Shown piece after piece: positions 1-12,529 of a DNA stretch of 64,000 nucleotides. Under the pieces are notes generated by a model. It was not told the DNA's origin and did no database searches. It saw only the letters and a list, made by a program, of their open reading frames with translations. The stretch is from Auriscalpium vulgare (lineage: Eukaryota; Basidiomycota; Agaricomycetes; Russulales; Auriscalpiaceae). Location of the stretch: contig JAHBBC010000011.1 in assembly GCA_019915015.1 (NCBI GenBank), forward strand, positions 496,001 to 560,000, written 5' to 3'. The position numbers were made by a program, and so were the translations under genes. The number at the start of each line of letters is the position of its first letter. Positions within the stretch are counted from its first letter, which is position 1.

Positions 1-554
1 GGGACCAAGTTCTGCTCCGACTCGGTACGGCGCGGCGCCCAGGCTTTGTCACGGCTCCTCCCACAACATACTCTGTGCTCCCTGTGGCAACCCCTCCTTC
101 CTCGGGAAAACTGGGATCATGCTCTGCGTACCTATTGCACGACATCATTTCTTGTCTGTCGTCTCATTTCCTCCCAGTAGCCAGCCGTGCAGAGGACTTC
201 CCTCTGGATGATCACGAACGGCGACGTCCTTTTTCAGGCTGTCGACTCAGAGGGCCCCCGTTTAGCTTATCGGTCTCCCTAGTGAGTTGTCATAAGGATT
301 CACGGAAAAGCTGAGCTCTTCTTCCGTCACCCTTATGTGCGCATACATGCCGGGCTGAAGCAGTCAGGTATATGTGATTATCAAGTACATAGCAACAGAG
401 AGGTGGTGTAAGGAGGCCATTGGGTGTCTGCGACACGGAATTAAGTTACAACGAGGATTAGAATCTACAGTAGCAGGAAGTGGTAACGGTGTCAAAAGAA
501 AATGTACACGGCAGCGAAGCCCAAATATAAGAAAAGGAAAGCCAGATACCACGC
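1..554. other. Intergenic, no gene recognised
   Basis: Short open frames are present on both strands, but none resembles a known family or shows convincing exon structure. The right edge is the 3' flank of the NAA30 gene. Confidence 0.4.
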
Positions 555-1351
555 TCAGCGCCCCGATGCATCCAGGTCTTCCTCTGCGGGCCAGACTGTG
601 ATCATGGGGCAGGCCTTCAAGGCAGTGACTTGCCTGCGCAAGCGCCACAGCGGTGTCTCGTCTTCCCATGCAGCCTTCTGGTCGACCTGACGTTTCTCAC
701 CCTCGGACGCGTCGGAAGTGAGAGGGAGAGGGAGCACGAGACGAAAGGCGTCTTTGCCGTTGAGGTAGAAGCGATACAGGCGCTTCTCGGGGATGAACCC
801 CAGGGAGGTGTACAGCGAGAGCGCGGGGGCGTTGTCGAACTCGGTCTCGAGGAAGATCTGAGGGGGCGTGAGCGGGGATAGCGGCGCGCAGATACGCGCG
901 GACAGACCTCCTGCACGCCTCGCGCCTTCATGACGTCGACGGAATGCCGCACGAGGGCATGCGCTGTGGGTAGAGGGTCAGCCAGGCGGGCGCTAGAGCG
1001 AAACGGGGTATACGCACCGATGCCGCGCCTGCGATACGCCTTGGACACGCTGAGCATGGCAATGTAGCCTCGCTCGTACCGGTCACGGTGGACTGCCTGC
1101 TTACAGACGATGACCCCGACGGGGCTCTGCGCGTCGGGCGACGGGTATGCGAGGAACGAGAGCTGCGGCCTGCGGGAAGGGCGCGGTCAGGGCACGGGGT
1201 GCGCGGGAGGCGAGCGCGATACGCACCACTGGTGGAGGAAGTAGCGGTAGGTGTAGATAACGTAGGGCTCGGAGAGCTCGCTCTGTACGAGCGAGATGAT
1301 GTGCGGGAGCTCGTGCTCGCCGCTGTACGCGCGGTATGTGATCTGGTCCAT
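555..1351 (-). CDS. NAA30: N-alpha-acetyltransferase 30, NatC catalytic subunit
   Basis: Catalytic subunit of the NatC complex, a GNAT-fold enzyme that transfers acetyl from acetyl-CoA to N-terminal Met residues followed by hydrophobic residues, acting at the ribosome. At least four exons read in frame. Exon 1 encodes the family hallmark [17 protein letters not shown]. Exon 2 has [19 protein letters not shown], which contains the acetyl-CoA-binding R-x-x-G-x-A motif. Exon 3 has [15 protein letters not shown]. The last exon carries [16 protein letters not shown] and [15 protein letters not shown]. Introns start GTGCGT (twice) and GTCTGT. The start at 1351 was chosen because [12 protein letters not shown] matches the family N-terminus; an in-frame upstream extension does not. 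The C-terminus after the GNAT fold is about 50 residues longer than I expect for the family. The Naa35 and Naa38 partners are not in this window. Confidence 0.93.
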
Positions 1352-2918
1352 GGGGCAGGTGTGGTGGTCGTGGTCGAAGGGAGAGACAGGGCAACGGGTC
1401 GCGTGTGGGGGCGGAAGGCCAAGTCGTGTGCCCTTCGCATGTCCGAGCACCCGGCAGTGACGGAAGGGTCTATCATGATTGCCGTCAACGACTGCTCCTG
1501 ATTTGATACAAAAAGGCGTCGATCTGCCGCAGAAAGATCAACCGAGCCGATCATTCATGATAAGTCCGTGTTATCTATAACTACGACCTCTTATCTACTG
1601 AAGGTGGGTACAGGTGTCCATCATCCGAGACTTTCACAACGAGCGATCATGCGCTGATGGACTCACCCAGCTGACAGATATCCGACAAGTCGTACGACCG
1701 GCCAAACGGCATATCGTGGGTCCATTCTGCAAGTCGTAGGCACCAGGACTACAGTGTATCTCTTCGATGTGTGGCATGCACGCACCGTGCAACGCGGTCA
1801 CCCACTGCCTCTGCCTCGAAATAGGCCCCATGGAGGAAGCCTAGAGTCCTCGGCCATCAATACGGTATCCATCACACCGCGTATGCGATCAGAGTATTTC
1901 TCGCTCATAACCTCTCCAGAAGTCTCCCTTCGAGTGTTGCCCGGAGATAGGCATGGTGGGCGGAAACAAAGCTGGACGGCCAGTTGCCGAAGCTTCCCCG
2001 GAACAACGGGTCGCTGAACCAGCGATTGAAGTGAGAAGCGACAGGCTCCGAGATCGTGATGTTCGAATTCATCGCTCGCAGGACGTCCAAGACTATGACG
2101 TTGGAGCGGCGAGGTTCCGAGGGGCGAGAATACAAAGCCGTGTTACAAGAGGGAAGAGCAAACAAATAACGAGCAGCATAGCAGCAGATGACGAAGGTCC
2201 ACAGAGACTATACGATGGAGGGGGCAGTCGAGAAAAGGATGAGCCAGGAGGGCGATGGATATGAGTTTTTATGAAGGCAGGAGCTGGATTTAGGCCGGGA
2301 AAGAGAAAAAGAAAAGCAGTAAGCACCATTTCGCCGTGGACCATTGTCCTGTGCGCATGTTCGTCGATCAGATGCTGACCATGGGGTCAAGTCGTGTCAA
2401 GCTAATCGCTATCCGTCTCCTCCGTTAGGCCAATGCTTGCGTTGCTACTAGGCGGGGAAGCAACGCGATATAACGGATGTTGACAAGGACTAGTCTGCAA
2501 CGGAACTCGGAGTTCAGAGGACTGGAGGAGAGATACCATGACATGCCCAGCTGGCCGGTACGAGCAGTTGGCGGTGAGTTACTACGAGTAGTCCGGGGTG
2601 ATTACGTATAGATAGTTTAGACAGGCACGAGTACGTACTTACTTCCGCCTTCTCCCCCTCGGCACCCTCTCCCACCGTCTCTACCACGCTCCTCACGACC
2701 CTCACGACAGTAAGTCAACTCAGGGCTGCCAAGTTCTTGTCAAGCATCTCTCCGATCTCTCAAGTTGTACTCAAAATGTTGCCGATACAGCTACACATCT
2801 CTTCTTGCCGACGCGCGCAAGACTCGCGCCTTGGATCTACTAAGCAGTAGGCCTGATCTGGTGCGTCTCAACAGCCTGACTTTGTCCCTCTCTCAACGAT
2901 CCTCGTAGTGTGCATGGA
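1352..2918. other. Intergenic region between NAA30 and TSC2
   Basis: About 1.57 kb holding the divergent upstream regions of NAA30 (-) and TSC2 (+). Apart from a possible glycosidase remnant around 1905-2165 (-), no gene is recognisable. Confidence 0.4.
1905..2165 (-). pseudogene. Possible remnant of a GH1 beta-glucosidase
   Basis: An 86-codon frame contains RWFSDPLFRG and, after about 16 residues, AYLRATLEGRLLER. Together these resemble the GH1 family block in which W-F-x-D-P-x-x-x-G is followed by a Y-P-x-x-(L/M)-R-x-x-L-G-x-R-L-P stretch. No catalytic glutamates or other GH1 blocks are visible on either side, and a stop follows at once. If the resemblance is real, this is a short degraded fragment. 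The call rests on one motif pair and could be chance. Confidence 0.2.
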
Positions 2919-5900
2919 ATGCCGCCCACCCAAGATCCAGAGGCCTTCAGGGCACGCGGGCGCTCGAATACGACCACCAATTTCGCAGCATTCACCTCAG
3001 GATGGCGCCGGACGCGCACAGAAACAGTGGCAGCAGCCGTCCCGACGGCCTCTGTCGAAGAGCTTATCGCATCGCTGACACCGCCCTCCGTTCCCTCCCT
3101 GACTACAGCCCGTTCCCTGCTCGGCTCTCTGGCGTCAGCAACATCCACGGTCAGCCTGAGCACTCTCAATCCAGTGCTGTCTGCTCTCTGCAAGGTCGAT
3201 AACCCTCCCACTCTCCGCGCGGTTGGCTTCGACATCCTTTCGGCTTTTTTGAATAACCCCCATGTTCATCCGCTCAGCCTCTCCGACCGTCTCAGTCTGT
3301 TTGCTCTCCTTCCGTCCCCAGGGAATCTAGCCTGGGTCTCAGACGTCTGGGAGGCAAGGTATCGGGCCCTGGTTGCGCTCACGCAAGACGGAACGGAAAT
3401 CGTGGGCATCGAGGTCTTGCTCTTGAGGATGCTCGAGAGCTGGATAGGTGGCGCATTTGCAGGTATCCTCACACGTGATAACGTCTCCGCAATGGACCGT
3501 GCAGAGCGGGAAAAGAGCATCGAATCACTTTGCGCATTTCTCAACAGGACGATGTCCAAGCCAGAAACCCTTGCGCGACTCGGTGAAAATGACGTCGGTG
3601 ACGTGCTGAAGTTTTTCGGAGGCCTCGTCGAGCGGGCGCTTTATCTGCCAACCGAGCTATATGCTTCGCCTGCATCTCCTTCCGAGCAGCAAAGCCCAGT
3701 GCAGACGCCCACCCGGGCAGCGTATACTCATCGGCGACATCCTTCGTCGGCCTCTATCCCCTTGGCCTCCTCAAGTGCCACTCCGGCCGGCAACGTCCGC
3801 AAGCCCATCGAAGTTGCCGTCACGGCATACCTTGATCACCTGAACTCCCATTTGAGATATCTGTCGCATGTGCATTTGAACAATATCCTACCCGTTCTCT
3901 TCCGCAGTCTGGCAGCATTTGCGTCGTCTTTGCCACGCTTGTCGATTTCAGGCGATTCATTCGATGCGCCTTCTCCCCTCGAATCCAAAATCGTGGAAAC
4001 ACTCGACCAACTCATCAATGGCGCATACAATACGACCTGCTTCATCATCCTCAAGCACCTCCTGATGCCGCAGACCAATGTCGACATGCGTACCGCCATC
4101 CAGACGTCCATCGGGGCATGTCGATCACTACGCATCTACATCCGCCGGGCCTTGTGCTCGCGTCTCGCTCGTGCGTACATCTCTCGCATGAGCACGGACA
4201 ACTACACACCATCTGGCGCCCCAGGTGGTGTTGATCTTGACAAGGGATTGTTCGAGCGAGCTTGGCCAAAGGAGGAGGTGACGAAGGGCGACTTGGGAAG
4301 GGTCGGCCACGTGCTTTTCCGCGCCGCCGAAGCCTGGGTATCGGTGACACCGGAAACATTCGAGGGCGCGAGTACGGATCTTTTGCGACGCGAAGATGTG
4401 TTGCTGGAGATTGGGGGAGTTCTGAAGGACGTTTTCCAGGAATACGACGCACGCGGGGACAACGGTGATATTGACGAGGAGGAAAAGAACGTGGTCGGGG
4501 AGATATTACTCGGCCTCACCAGCTACGTTCGTGCGCTCAGGTGCGTCACCAATCCGTCATCTGCGCTTCCTCATGTCGACCACGCATCGAAGGGGCCAAG
4601 ATGGAGAACCACTTCTAATCCCCCTTTCAAGCCCTACCGATGCGCCGACGCCGTTTTTATCCCTTTTATCCTCCTTGTTGGCCCGTGATCACAAATTGAC
4701 GCCATGCAACCCCCTGCTCACGACTATCCAGCTGTCAATCTCCGACCACCTAGCAGACGCGAATACGGCCGTTATCGTCGAGACCATGCATTCACGGGGT
4801 GACCTCTCTCCAATTACGCTGGACTGGTTGGACAACTGGATGGTCATGTTGTCGACAGCTGATATCGGTAGCCCATCACGACCCCTCACGCGGATCGCAT
4901 TGCTCGACGCTCTCCAGAAGATCTACGAGCTTGTGAAGGACGTACCAGTCCACCGCCATAGCCTTGTCAATCTCGTGTTCGAATTCTGTCGGACGCAGGG
5001 CTTGCAGAGTGGTGGACGGGACGGTTATGAAACAGTGTGGAACATCCTGGCTGATGAACTCGTGCTGCGGATGATCGAGGTGGACGAGCAAGGCCGGGAG
5101 AGAAAGGAGGCCGACAAGTTTGTGAACGATGTTCTGGATTTCTTGACGACGACCGCACGGGAGGCCGATGATGCCGATGCCTTTCCTTCAGAGTTCCCAC
5201 CTGTCACTCAATCCCCCACCTCTATGACATCCACTCATACATCGCCGGTGATCTCCAGAGGGCAGTCAGAGTTTGTTATCGCGCATAAGGACAAGGAGTC
5301 ATCATTGCCTTTGTCTTCGCTGTTTTCACTTTCACAGCTGACATCAGGGACGTCAACCCGTTCGCAGTCCCAAACTCCTCTTCGGCGAGACGATGAATCG
5401 GCTCAAAGTGCCATCCCCGTAACGCAGGAACCTCCGGTCATGCTCGCCGCTGTGGGTGCAGTCGTGGCGCTCGTGCATATCTTCAGCCAGCTTTCGTTCA
5501 CCCCATATGCGTTATCTGAACCGAACCGGGCGCTCGCCGTCCGGGTCTTCAGCATCCTCGTCGAGCTCCTTCGCAAGGCCAAGTCCTCTCGGGCACGCCT
5601 GGCAGTCCTTCAGTTCTTCTTCCGATTGCGCGTGGACAGAGACCATCGATTGTTCTCGGTGTACGAGCGGTATGACCGCCTCGGTCACATTGCGACGCTG
5701 GCTGGTTTGATTGGTCGTGTTCCTTCGGCGTCGGAGGCGCCGAGTGCGCCTGAGGAATCGCCGAGCGAGATCCTCGATGCATCAAAGGTGCGAGCGCGGG
5801 CTTCGGAGAGGGACGGTAGACGGGCCTCACGTGGCCGCGACAAGGTGCCGTCTCGTTCAACGTCCAGTCGCAGCCGATCCCGAGTTGCGACCCGTGTAGC

Positions 5901-8261
5901 GTCCGCAACGATGCCTGCGAGCGACTGGAAACCACGAAAGCCCATATGGCACGTACCGGAGGTTCTCCCGTTTTCAATCCCTGAATCGGACACGCCAAGC
6001 GATGGGCTCATTTCCTATGACCCCGACGGCCCTGGCCTGCGCATCGTCCTGCCGATCTCGTCGCTTCTCCTGGCCATGATCGAACTTATTCAAAACGAAA
6101 GGGATTGGGAGATTTTGTCATACATCCTTTGCCATTTGCCGACGCTACTCTCGAACAAGCACTTTTTCTGTGGGCCGAAATCAAGGGCAGCCATCGCCAA
6201 GTTGCTCACAACGTTGTGCAATGGGATTTTTCAGAGCGATCTGGCTTTGTCAATCTCCCAATGGCCCGCAGGCCTGCGGCCCAGGGATGCTCAGGGTCTT
6301 GCCCTCCACACGCTGTCGGTCCTCATCAGCTACCGGAAGTGCTTCGAACCTTCACAGCGCCATGTTTTGGTGGAAGTCTTGATGTCTGGACTGAGCGGGC
6401 AACAGTCCACCATCAAGGCCTGTTTGCAGGCACTTTCACTGGCCGCGTTCGAGCTGCCGGATTCCATGAAGCGGTTCCTGCCTGACATCTTGAACAAGCT
6501 GGTCCAGATCATGACGAACGCGTCCATGGCCGTACACATCATCGACTTCCTCGCCATCGTCGGTTCTCTTCCATCTTTGTATGCCAACTTCACCGAGCCC
6601 AATTTCAAGATGGTTTTTGGGGTTGCGCTGCAGTATCTGCGGTTACACAACAAGCCAGAGCTGAATTCGGACACGTCTTGGGCGCTGTCGCAGCATCTCC
6701 GCATCATGTCCTACTACATTGTCTACCTCTGGTTTCTCGCCCTTAAGCTCCCAGATCGACCGAAACACGTCAAGTACATCACTCGACAACTTCTTCTGGC
6801 GAACGAGGGGCAGGATGAAATTGACGAATCAGCGGAAGTATGCTTCGACTGGCTTGCCAGGTATACGTACGCTAGCGCCGACCCGAGGCCGACCAGCTCG
6901 ATGTTGAGCGACATCCTCATGAATTCTGCCCCGCAAACTGCCTCCGACGTGATTGTCGAGAAGACCTGGATCGTTGGCACTGCGGTTCTCACCGTGCGGG
7001 CGCTCACTAAAATCGGCTGGGTAGAGGTGGTCGCTCGCCGTGCATCGGGGCTCACTCGATTCTTGGCGCGCATAGAAAACGTTCCAATGGTTGGGCCAGG
7101 CGAAGTAGACCCGGATATGGTCTCCGTGCCCGCAATACTGGCCATGGAGCGGGAGTCATCTTCTGAGGATGCCAAATTGTATCAGGTGCGTTCCTCCTCG
7201 CGAAGTCATAGCTCAGCATATGTAACACGTTACGTTATGTCTAGGATATCTTGCGGACAATCTTTCTGACTGTACCAGAAGAATCGGAAGACGGGCAGCC
7301 TTCAAAACCCGATGCAATCACAGGCTACGTCTGGCAAGGTTCTGCACCCTCGCAGCGCCGCAAAGATGTTGCCATAGATCCAGCTTTCTTCGCTCTGCAA
7401 TTGTCTGCCTACCCGGATTACAATCCAGGTCGGCGCCGCGCGAAAGTGGTTGACGTGTCCTCTCTGCCCTCTCTATTCCGCACACTCGACAGGATGCCAG
7501 TCATCGACACTCACAAAGTAGGCATCATGTATGTCGCACCTGGGCAGACGCACGAGAAGGATATCCTTGCGAACAAACATGGATCCCCTGCCTATTCGCG
7601 CTTCTTGGAGGGACTGGGAAGATTGATAAACCTTCGCGGCCAGGTCGACGTCTACGCTGGTGGCTTGCATCCAGATGAAGACGGCGAATACGCGTATGCT
7701 TGGTGGGATGACATCGGTCAAATCCTGTATCACACCGCCACCCTCATGCCGAATCACGACGATGACCCTCAATTCGTTCAAAAAAAGAGGCACATAGGGA
7801 ACGATTTTGTTCGCATTGTCTGGAACGACTCCGGCAAACCGTACGAATTTGGGACACTAGCGACGCAATTCCAGTTTGTCAACATAGTCATTGAACCTCA
7901 TTCAATTGGGGCAATCGCCGCCTTTTCCAACAACCTTCACGAGAACGAGTATTTCCGAGTCATTGTCCAGCGGGCGCCGGGCATGACTGAGTTCTCGCCC
8001 ATCGGCAATTTCAAGCTTATCTCAGCGGAGAATTTACCTCTTCTAGTCCGACAGGTCAGTCTCCTCGCGGACTGGTTTGCCTCGGTCTTCCAGCATACCA
8101 AGAACGACACAGTGCGGTGCGAGATGGAGACAAACTGGCAGGCTCGACTACAGGCGATCAAGCGCTTCCAAGCTCAGCTACCTCCGAGCGAGGAAGAGCC
8201 CGAAGCCGCGGAGGGCATCCTACGTCACGAGTCGCAACGCGATTTTACGACAACTTTCTAA
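2919..8261 (+). CDS. TSC2: Tuberin, GTPase-activating protein for Rheb
   Basis: GTPase-activating subunit of the TSC complex. It switches off the small GTPase Rheb and so restrains TORC1. Three exons (2919-4540, 4593-7185, 7245-8261) join in frame across introns of 52 and 59 bp to give about 1743 residues, close to human tuberin. The first ~1400 residues are alpha-helical HEAT-like scaffold with Ser-rich linkers around 5200-5400 and 5760-5900. The last exon is a complete RapGAP domain: KHGSPAYSRFLEGLG, KKRHIGNDFVRIVWNDSG (which holds the catalytic asparagine thumb, HIGND) and GTLATQFQFVNIVIEPHS. The ATG at 2919 is the first in frame; a GTG lies 9 nt upstream. TSC1 (hamartin) is not in the window. 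The GAP residues look intact, so the protein is probably active. Confidence 0.94.
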
Positions 8262-8414
8262 CGGGCAGTCTTCTAAATCTATCTTGTATAATGTGTGTAT
8301 ATCACATGCCTTGGATGCCTTGATCTCTTTACTTCATGCTCACTTCGTATCAGACGCTATCCCTTCAACGTCAATTGTACACAAACTTGCATGGCTCGTA
8401 TCTAAACAATATTC

Positions 8415-11064
8415 CTACGTGAGATCGATGAAGTCTACTTCCGGGGGTATCGGGGTGCGTCTAGATTGCCCAGGTGGTATAAGTGTCTTGTTACCTCGGA
8501 CACGAGCGAGTAAGAGAGGAAATGTCGAGCCTGCCACACCCTCTCCTTCCGAGCCGGTAGATATGTCGATATAAGATTCATCTGCAGTCTTCACATGCTT
8601 CATGCGGGGGAGTGCGACAGCTTGGGTTTCCGTTGGGGGTCGATGCTTTGATGGAAGGGGTGAAGCAGGGCGCGACGTATTACGACGGGGCCGCGTGTCC
8701 TGTCTCCGCGGAGACGTGTGTTCGGAGGCTTTGCGTGGGGATTTCTTGACGTTGTGAGTACCGTTGTCCGAATTCGAGGAAGTGGGGGATCGGCGTTGCC
8801 CAGGTTTGGATTTCCGCGGGTATGTTCTGCTATTTGGCACAGGGAGCGCAAAATAGTCCTCGTCCTCACTAGATTCTTCCTCTTCAAAAGCCATGGGAAA
8901 TGGCCGAAGCGGTGCCGATTTTGTCGGCGAGGGAGACATTCGCGGGGTGTGGAGCGGGGGAACGATATCGTCGAGCTGTGAGAGAACAGAGGATCGAAAC
9001 GGCTGGGTTGCGGCTCGCGGAGGGCGGGCGGGTGGGCGGACGTTTTCGCTCGGCGCTGGGGGAATGGGGGCAGGAGCAGACTTGGCTTTCTTCGCAGGAT
9101 CCAGTCGGGGGCGAGTCGAAGTCGAGGCCTTCGATGAAGGAGATGATCTCGGTTGGCGCTTCATTTGCGACTTCGAGGGCACGGGGAGGCAATCCTTTTC
9201 AGAATCGCTGGACAGGATGCCGTCGAGCTCAAACGTCTCCTGGTCATCACTGTGACAGCGCGAGACGGCGGCTTTCTTGCGTCCGGTCGCTCGCGGTGGA
9301 GGAGCCTTTCCTTTCCCAGATTGCTTTGCCCGACGTTTCTCCACCACCCCCTCGTAGTCCTTTACCAAGTCCGGCCGAACGATTCGCACCATCGTAGCTG
9401 GCATCCACATACGCAAGTGGCTATTCGGATCGGGCGGCGGCTTCTTGGCCTTCTTGCCACCAGTCGGACCGTCGCTGTCCTCGTCTTCATCAAGGTAAGA
9501 CTTCTCGACGTCGTAGGTGGTGTCGGCCGCCTTCCGGAGCCCCTGGATACCGCTTTCAGTGAGCCGCACGAGCTGAGCGGGGGCAATTTCGAGTCGGTAT
9601 TCAAGCAAACCGTCTGTAGATGCGTGGGTGCGCGAGGAGTGAATCTTCACTATAAGCTGATCGCCGTCACTCTCGTCATCATCCATTTGGATTGACGAGA
9701 AGTGTCGCGCGAGCATCTTCGATGGCGTACCTATGACTTCGGGGTGTGCAAGGTTGTGGCGCTTAGACGGAGTCATGGCTTGGATGGGTCTTAAAGAACG
9801 GGCATCTTCCTCTAGAGTCGCGCGACGAAGGATTCGCTGGACAATGCTCGGCCACAGGACGGACCGAAAGCGTTTGATGATGATGTCCTTGATGCCCCAT
9901 TCGAAGTGAAGTTCGCAGACACGAGCGATCTTGCCTACGTCAGGCTCGCGGTCCCACTTAGGCGGGACGTGCGTACGCTTGGCCCCAGCGTCGGTACCCG
10001 ACGTGATTGGGTTCGTGTACGATAGGAGGATATCGAGGTCAGGGAAGTCTTCCGGGATGGACTTCGACAAAGAGGGCTTCTTGGTGGTGAGATGTCCGTG
10101 AGCGTTAGTCCGCAGCTCGTCGCTCAGAGACTGTCGCCAGCGCTCGAGAAACCCGGGAAGTGCGTCGCGATCGAGGGAGCGTGTCGCCTCTAGGAGCTCG
10201 TCGCCAAAACCACATTTCGCGAGACCATGAGCAATGCCAGGGCCGCATCCAGTCACGCCTGCAGCGTTGTAGTCGCCACCGCTAAGAAGCCCAATGAGGA
10301 TGAGACCGCCTCGAGTGAGCTGAACAGACGGGTGGCTCTTGATGGCTGCTGATGTGTAGATGGTGGAATGATTCCCGTCGTCGCGGCCATCGGCGTTCTT
10401 ATGTGCATGAGCACGGTTCCCAGTCAAGGTAGCGCTTGGGCTAAGGGAGAGTATCAGCACCCTCCCCGACAACCCGAAATGCAACGCACTTGCGAATCAC
10501 CGTTTTTGCGCCAAACAGGAAGTTGTCCACGTCGTCTGAGAGTATGGCGTCGATGACACCGATGCCATTCAAATACGCAAGCTCGGCTTCAGCCTCCCCG
10601 GGAGCCTTTAGGCGACATCAGTCTGGTTGCGAAATGATATGGGAAAGACACGCACCATCCTCCACTCAAACCCAAAGGCTTCAATGATCTCCTTCATCCC
10701 ATTGGTCAACCAATGCTGATTTCCGGATATTCGTTTCCCCCGTTTGACATCCGGTCGTTTGGGGCCGTCGAAGACGAACAGCGGGAGGAAAGGCATGCTC
10801 ATGAGACGCGAGCATCGGAAGAAAAGGGTGCGCAGTTCAGGATTTTCTCCTTCGCGACCATAGGCAGCATGAAAAAACCAGATGGACGCGTCAATGCCGA
10901 TCCGAAGGCCGCGGACGTTGTCCCGGTTGGCTTCAAAGCCATCAACCACAGCGACATGAGTAAACGAGCGCACAGTTCCAGTTGGACGCAGAATCTGGAG
11001 AATAGTTAGGGCATTTCAAAAGAAAGGCGGCAAGACGTACATCCCAAAGGCCGGAGACACCCAT
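8415..11064 (-). CDS. GEN1/Yen1-like Holliday junction resolvase (XPG/Rad2 family)
   Basis: Structure-specific 5' nuclease of the Rad2/XPG family, predicted to resolve Holliday junctions in the nucleus. Exon 1 encodes MGVSGLWD, the family N-terminus, followed by a 46-bp intron. Exon 2 has the XPG-N domain with GIDASIWFFHA and LFVFDGPKRPDVKRGK. Exon 3 has the XPG-I core APGEAEAELAYLNG and DAILSDDVDNFLFGA, so the acidic metal ligands are present. Exon 4 starts with NPSATLTGNRAHA and has the H3TH segment LLSGGDYNAAGVTG. The GNRA insert and the order of segments fit GEN1/Yen1 rather than FEN1, EXO1 or XPG. The C-terminal ~350 residues are basic, Ser/Pro-rich and probably disordered. They include runs of KKAKKP and RKKA type and end with two SUMO-interacting-like motifs. 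Confidence 0.88.
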
Positions 11065-11907
11065 GGCAGCCTAGACACAAGGACGAACAACTTTCACGCC
11101 GCCACATTGATTTGAACCGCGTCGGTCACAAGTCATGTGATCACAGTCACGTCGAGGAGGATTCAAGCGCGGCGACGCCGCATCGGACATTGACAATATC
11201 TCTGGCAGCCTTTTCGACAAGCGTCGCGGGGTGCACAAGCCAGCACTTCGAATCATTCGATTGACCAGGGGCCAGCGGTCTGTTGGTTTCCGAAGGAAGA
11301 GTCATAGAAGGTCTCTTTGACAATTATCTCTCTCAGCTCGTACTCAGGCTCGTAGTTGCCTGCGTCTGATTTCCTACCAAACCCATGGCTACTTGGCTGG
11401 TATCATCACGACTGCCAGCGGTTTATAGCAGTGCACTTAGGATGCATGAGAAGCAGGAGCATACGAACATGCGTGCGGGTCGGGTCCCTCGATGGACCAG
11501 CTCCCCGAAGATCACTTTGCCGTGTCCTCACCTTTCGTCGCCGAACCCATGGGATGTCCTGGCCGACCTCTCGTTGCATCGTACTCACCCGTCTGCGACT
11601 GCAGGCCGGGTCATGCTCCACAGACGAGCCCTGGCGTCCGACCTATTTCTGTTTGCCCTTGCGCAGAATTTGCTCGGCGCGCCGTCGTACTCAGTACGAG
11701 CTCTGCGCAGTAGCAACACGGAGGGCAATTCAGCAGTACTGCAATCACATGAAATCACAACATTGGCCTAGGTTATCTTACACTCAATAAGACATCTTTG
11801 TTCTAAACTCTGAAGGTTCGAAGGTAAACCAAGGCCACCCGAAGGCTTGCAAGACTTTGGACAGATTGCTGATGGAGCGGGTGAAGAGGTGCAGCAAAAC
11901 GTTGGGA
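11065..11907. other. Intergenic, no gene recognised
   Basis: This is the promoter side of the GEN1-like gene and the 3' flank of cofilin. Overlapping open frames of up to about 140 codons lie on the plus strand around 11356-11790. Their composition is unremarkable and no family is recognised. Confidence 0.4.
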
Positions 11908-12529
11908 TCAGTTCCCGCGTGAGACCTTGTCTAGCACTGGTGCGGGGAACACGACGACCTTCAATCGAGGTGAAGCGAGAGCGAGCAAGTGGACGTACCG
12001 CTTTCGTATGCGACCTCGCTGTAATCGGTACCCTGGATCTCAGCCGCGATGCCAACGAGAGCGCGCCGCAGCGCATCCTTGGAGGAGGCGAACAGCATCT
12101 TGGACTTGATCTTCGCATCGTCGGGGGCCCTGGCAGCGCACGCGATCAGCACCTCATACTGAAACGAGACGCAGGCAAGGAGGAAGGACGATGCGCCGGT
12201 GATGGAAAAGGACTGTGGCACACACCAAGAGTAAAAGCAGATCTTGTTCCGCTTGCCGCCGCCCTCCTTCTCGAACTCAAAGTCGTACACAGCCCAGCGG
12301 CAATCTGCCTCTGGGAGGTCGCCGAGGAACTCGTCGTAGTTCGCAGTCTTGGAGCTTTTGACTACAACAATCTCCGTCTTGTCATCGCTGACCGCGTAGA
12401 TGATGTATTTGAGCTTCTTGCCGAGCTTGAGCTCCTGGAAGGCTTCGAGGCACGCCGGATTCACCGCGACACCGGACGACTGAGGAGAGTCAACGAGGCG
12501 TTAATGGTGCAGACGAATGTACCGACCAT
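11908..12529 (-). CDS. COF1: Cofilin / actin-depolymerising factor
   Basis: Actin-depolymerising factor that severs and recycles actin filaments in patches and cables. The main exon reads [20 protein letters not shown], then [34 protein letters not shown] and KICFYSW. The next exon reads [20 protein letters not shown], then [20 protein letters not shown], and the last exon ends VLDKVSRGN. This is a complete single ADF-H domain of normal length (about 140 residues), with the conserved actin-binding [10 protein letters not shown] helix. Exon 1 appears to hold only the ATG (12527-12529), followed by a 47-bp intron with donor GTCGGT. Placing the ATG there gives MSSGVAVNP, the expected fungal start with the regulatory N-terminal serines. 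Confidence 0.95.

Noticed and set aside
8884..9397. Plus-strand open frames of 100-180 codons opposite the GEN1-like gene
   Set aside because: They mirror the low-complexity Pro/Ser/Lys-rich tail of the minus-strand gene and lack their own features.
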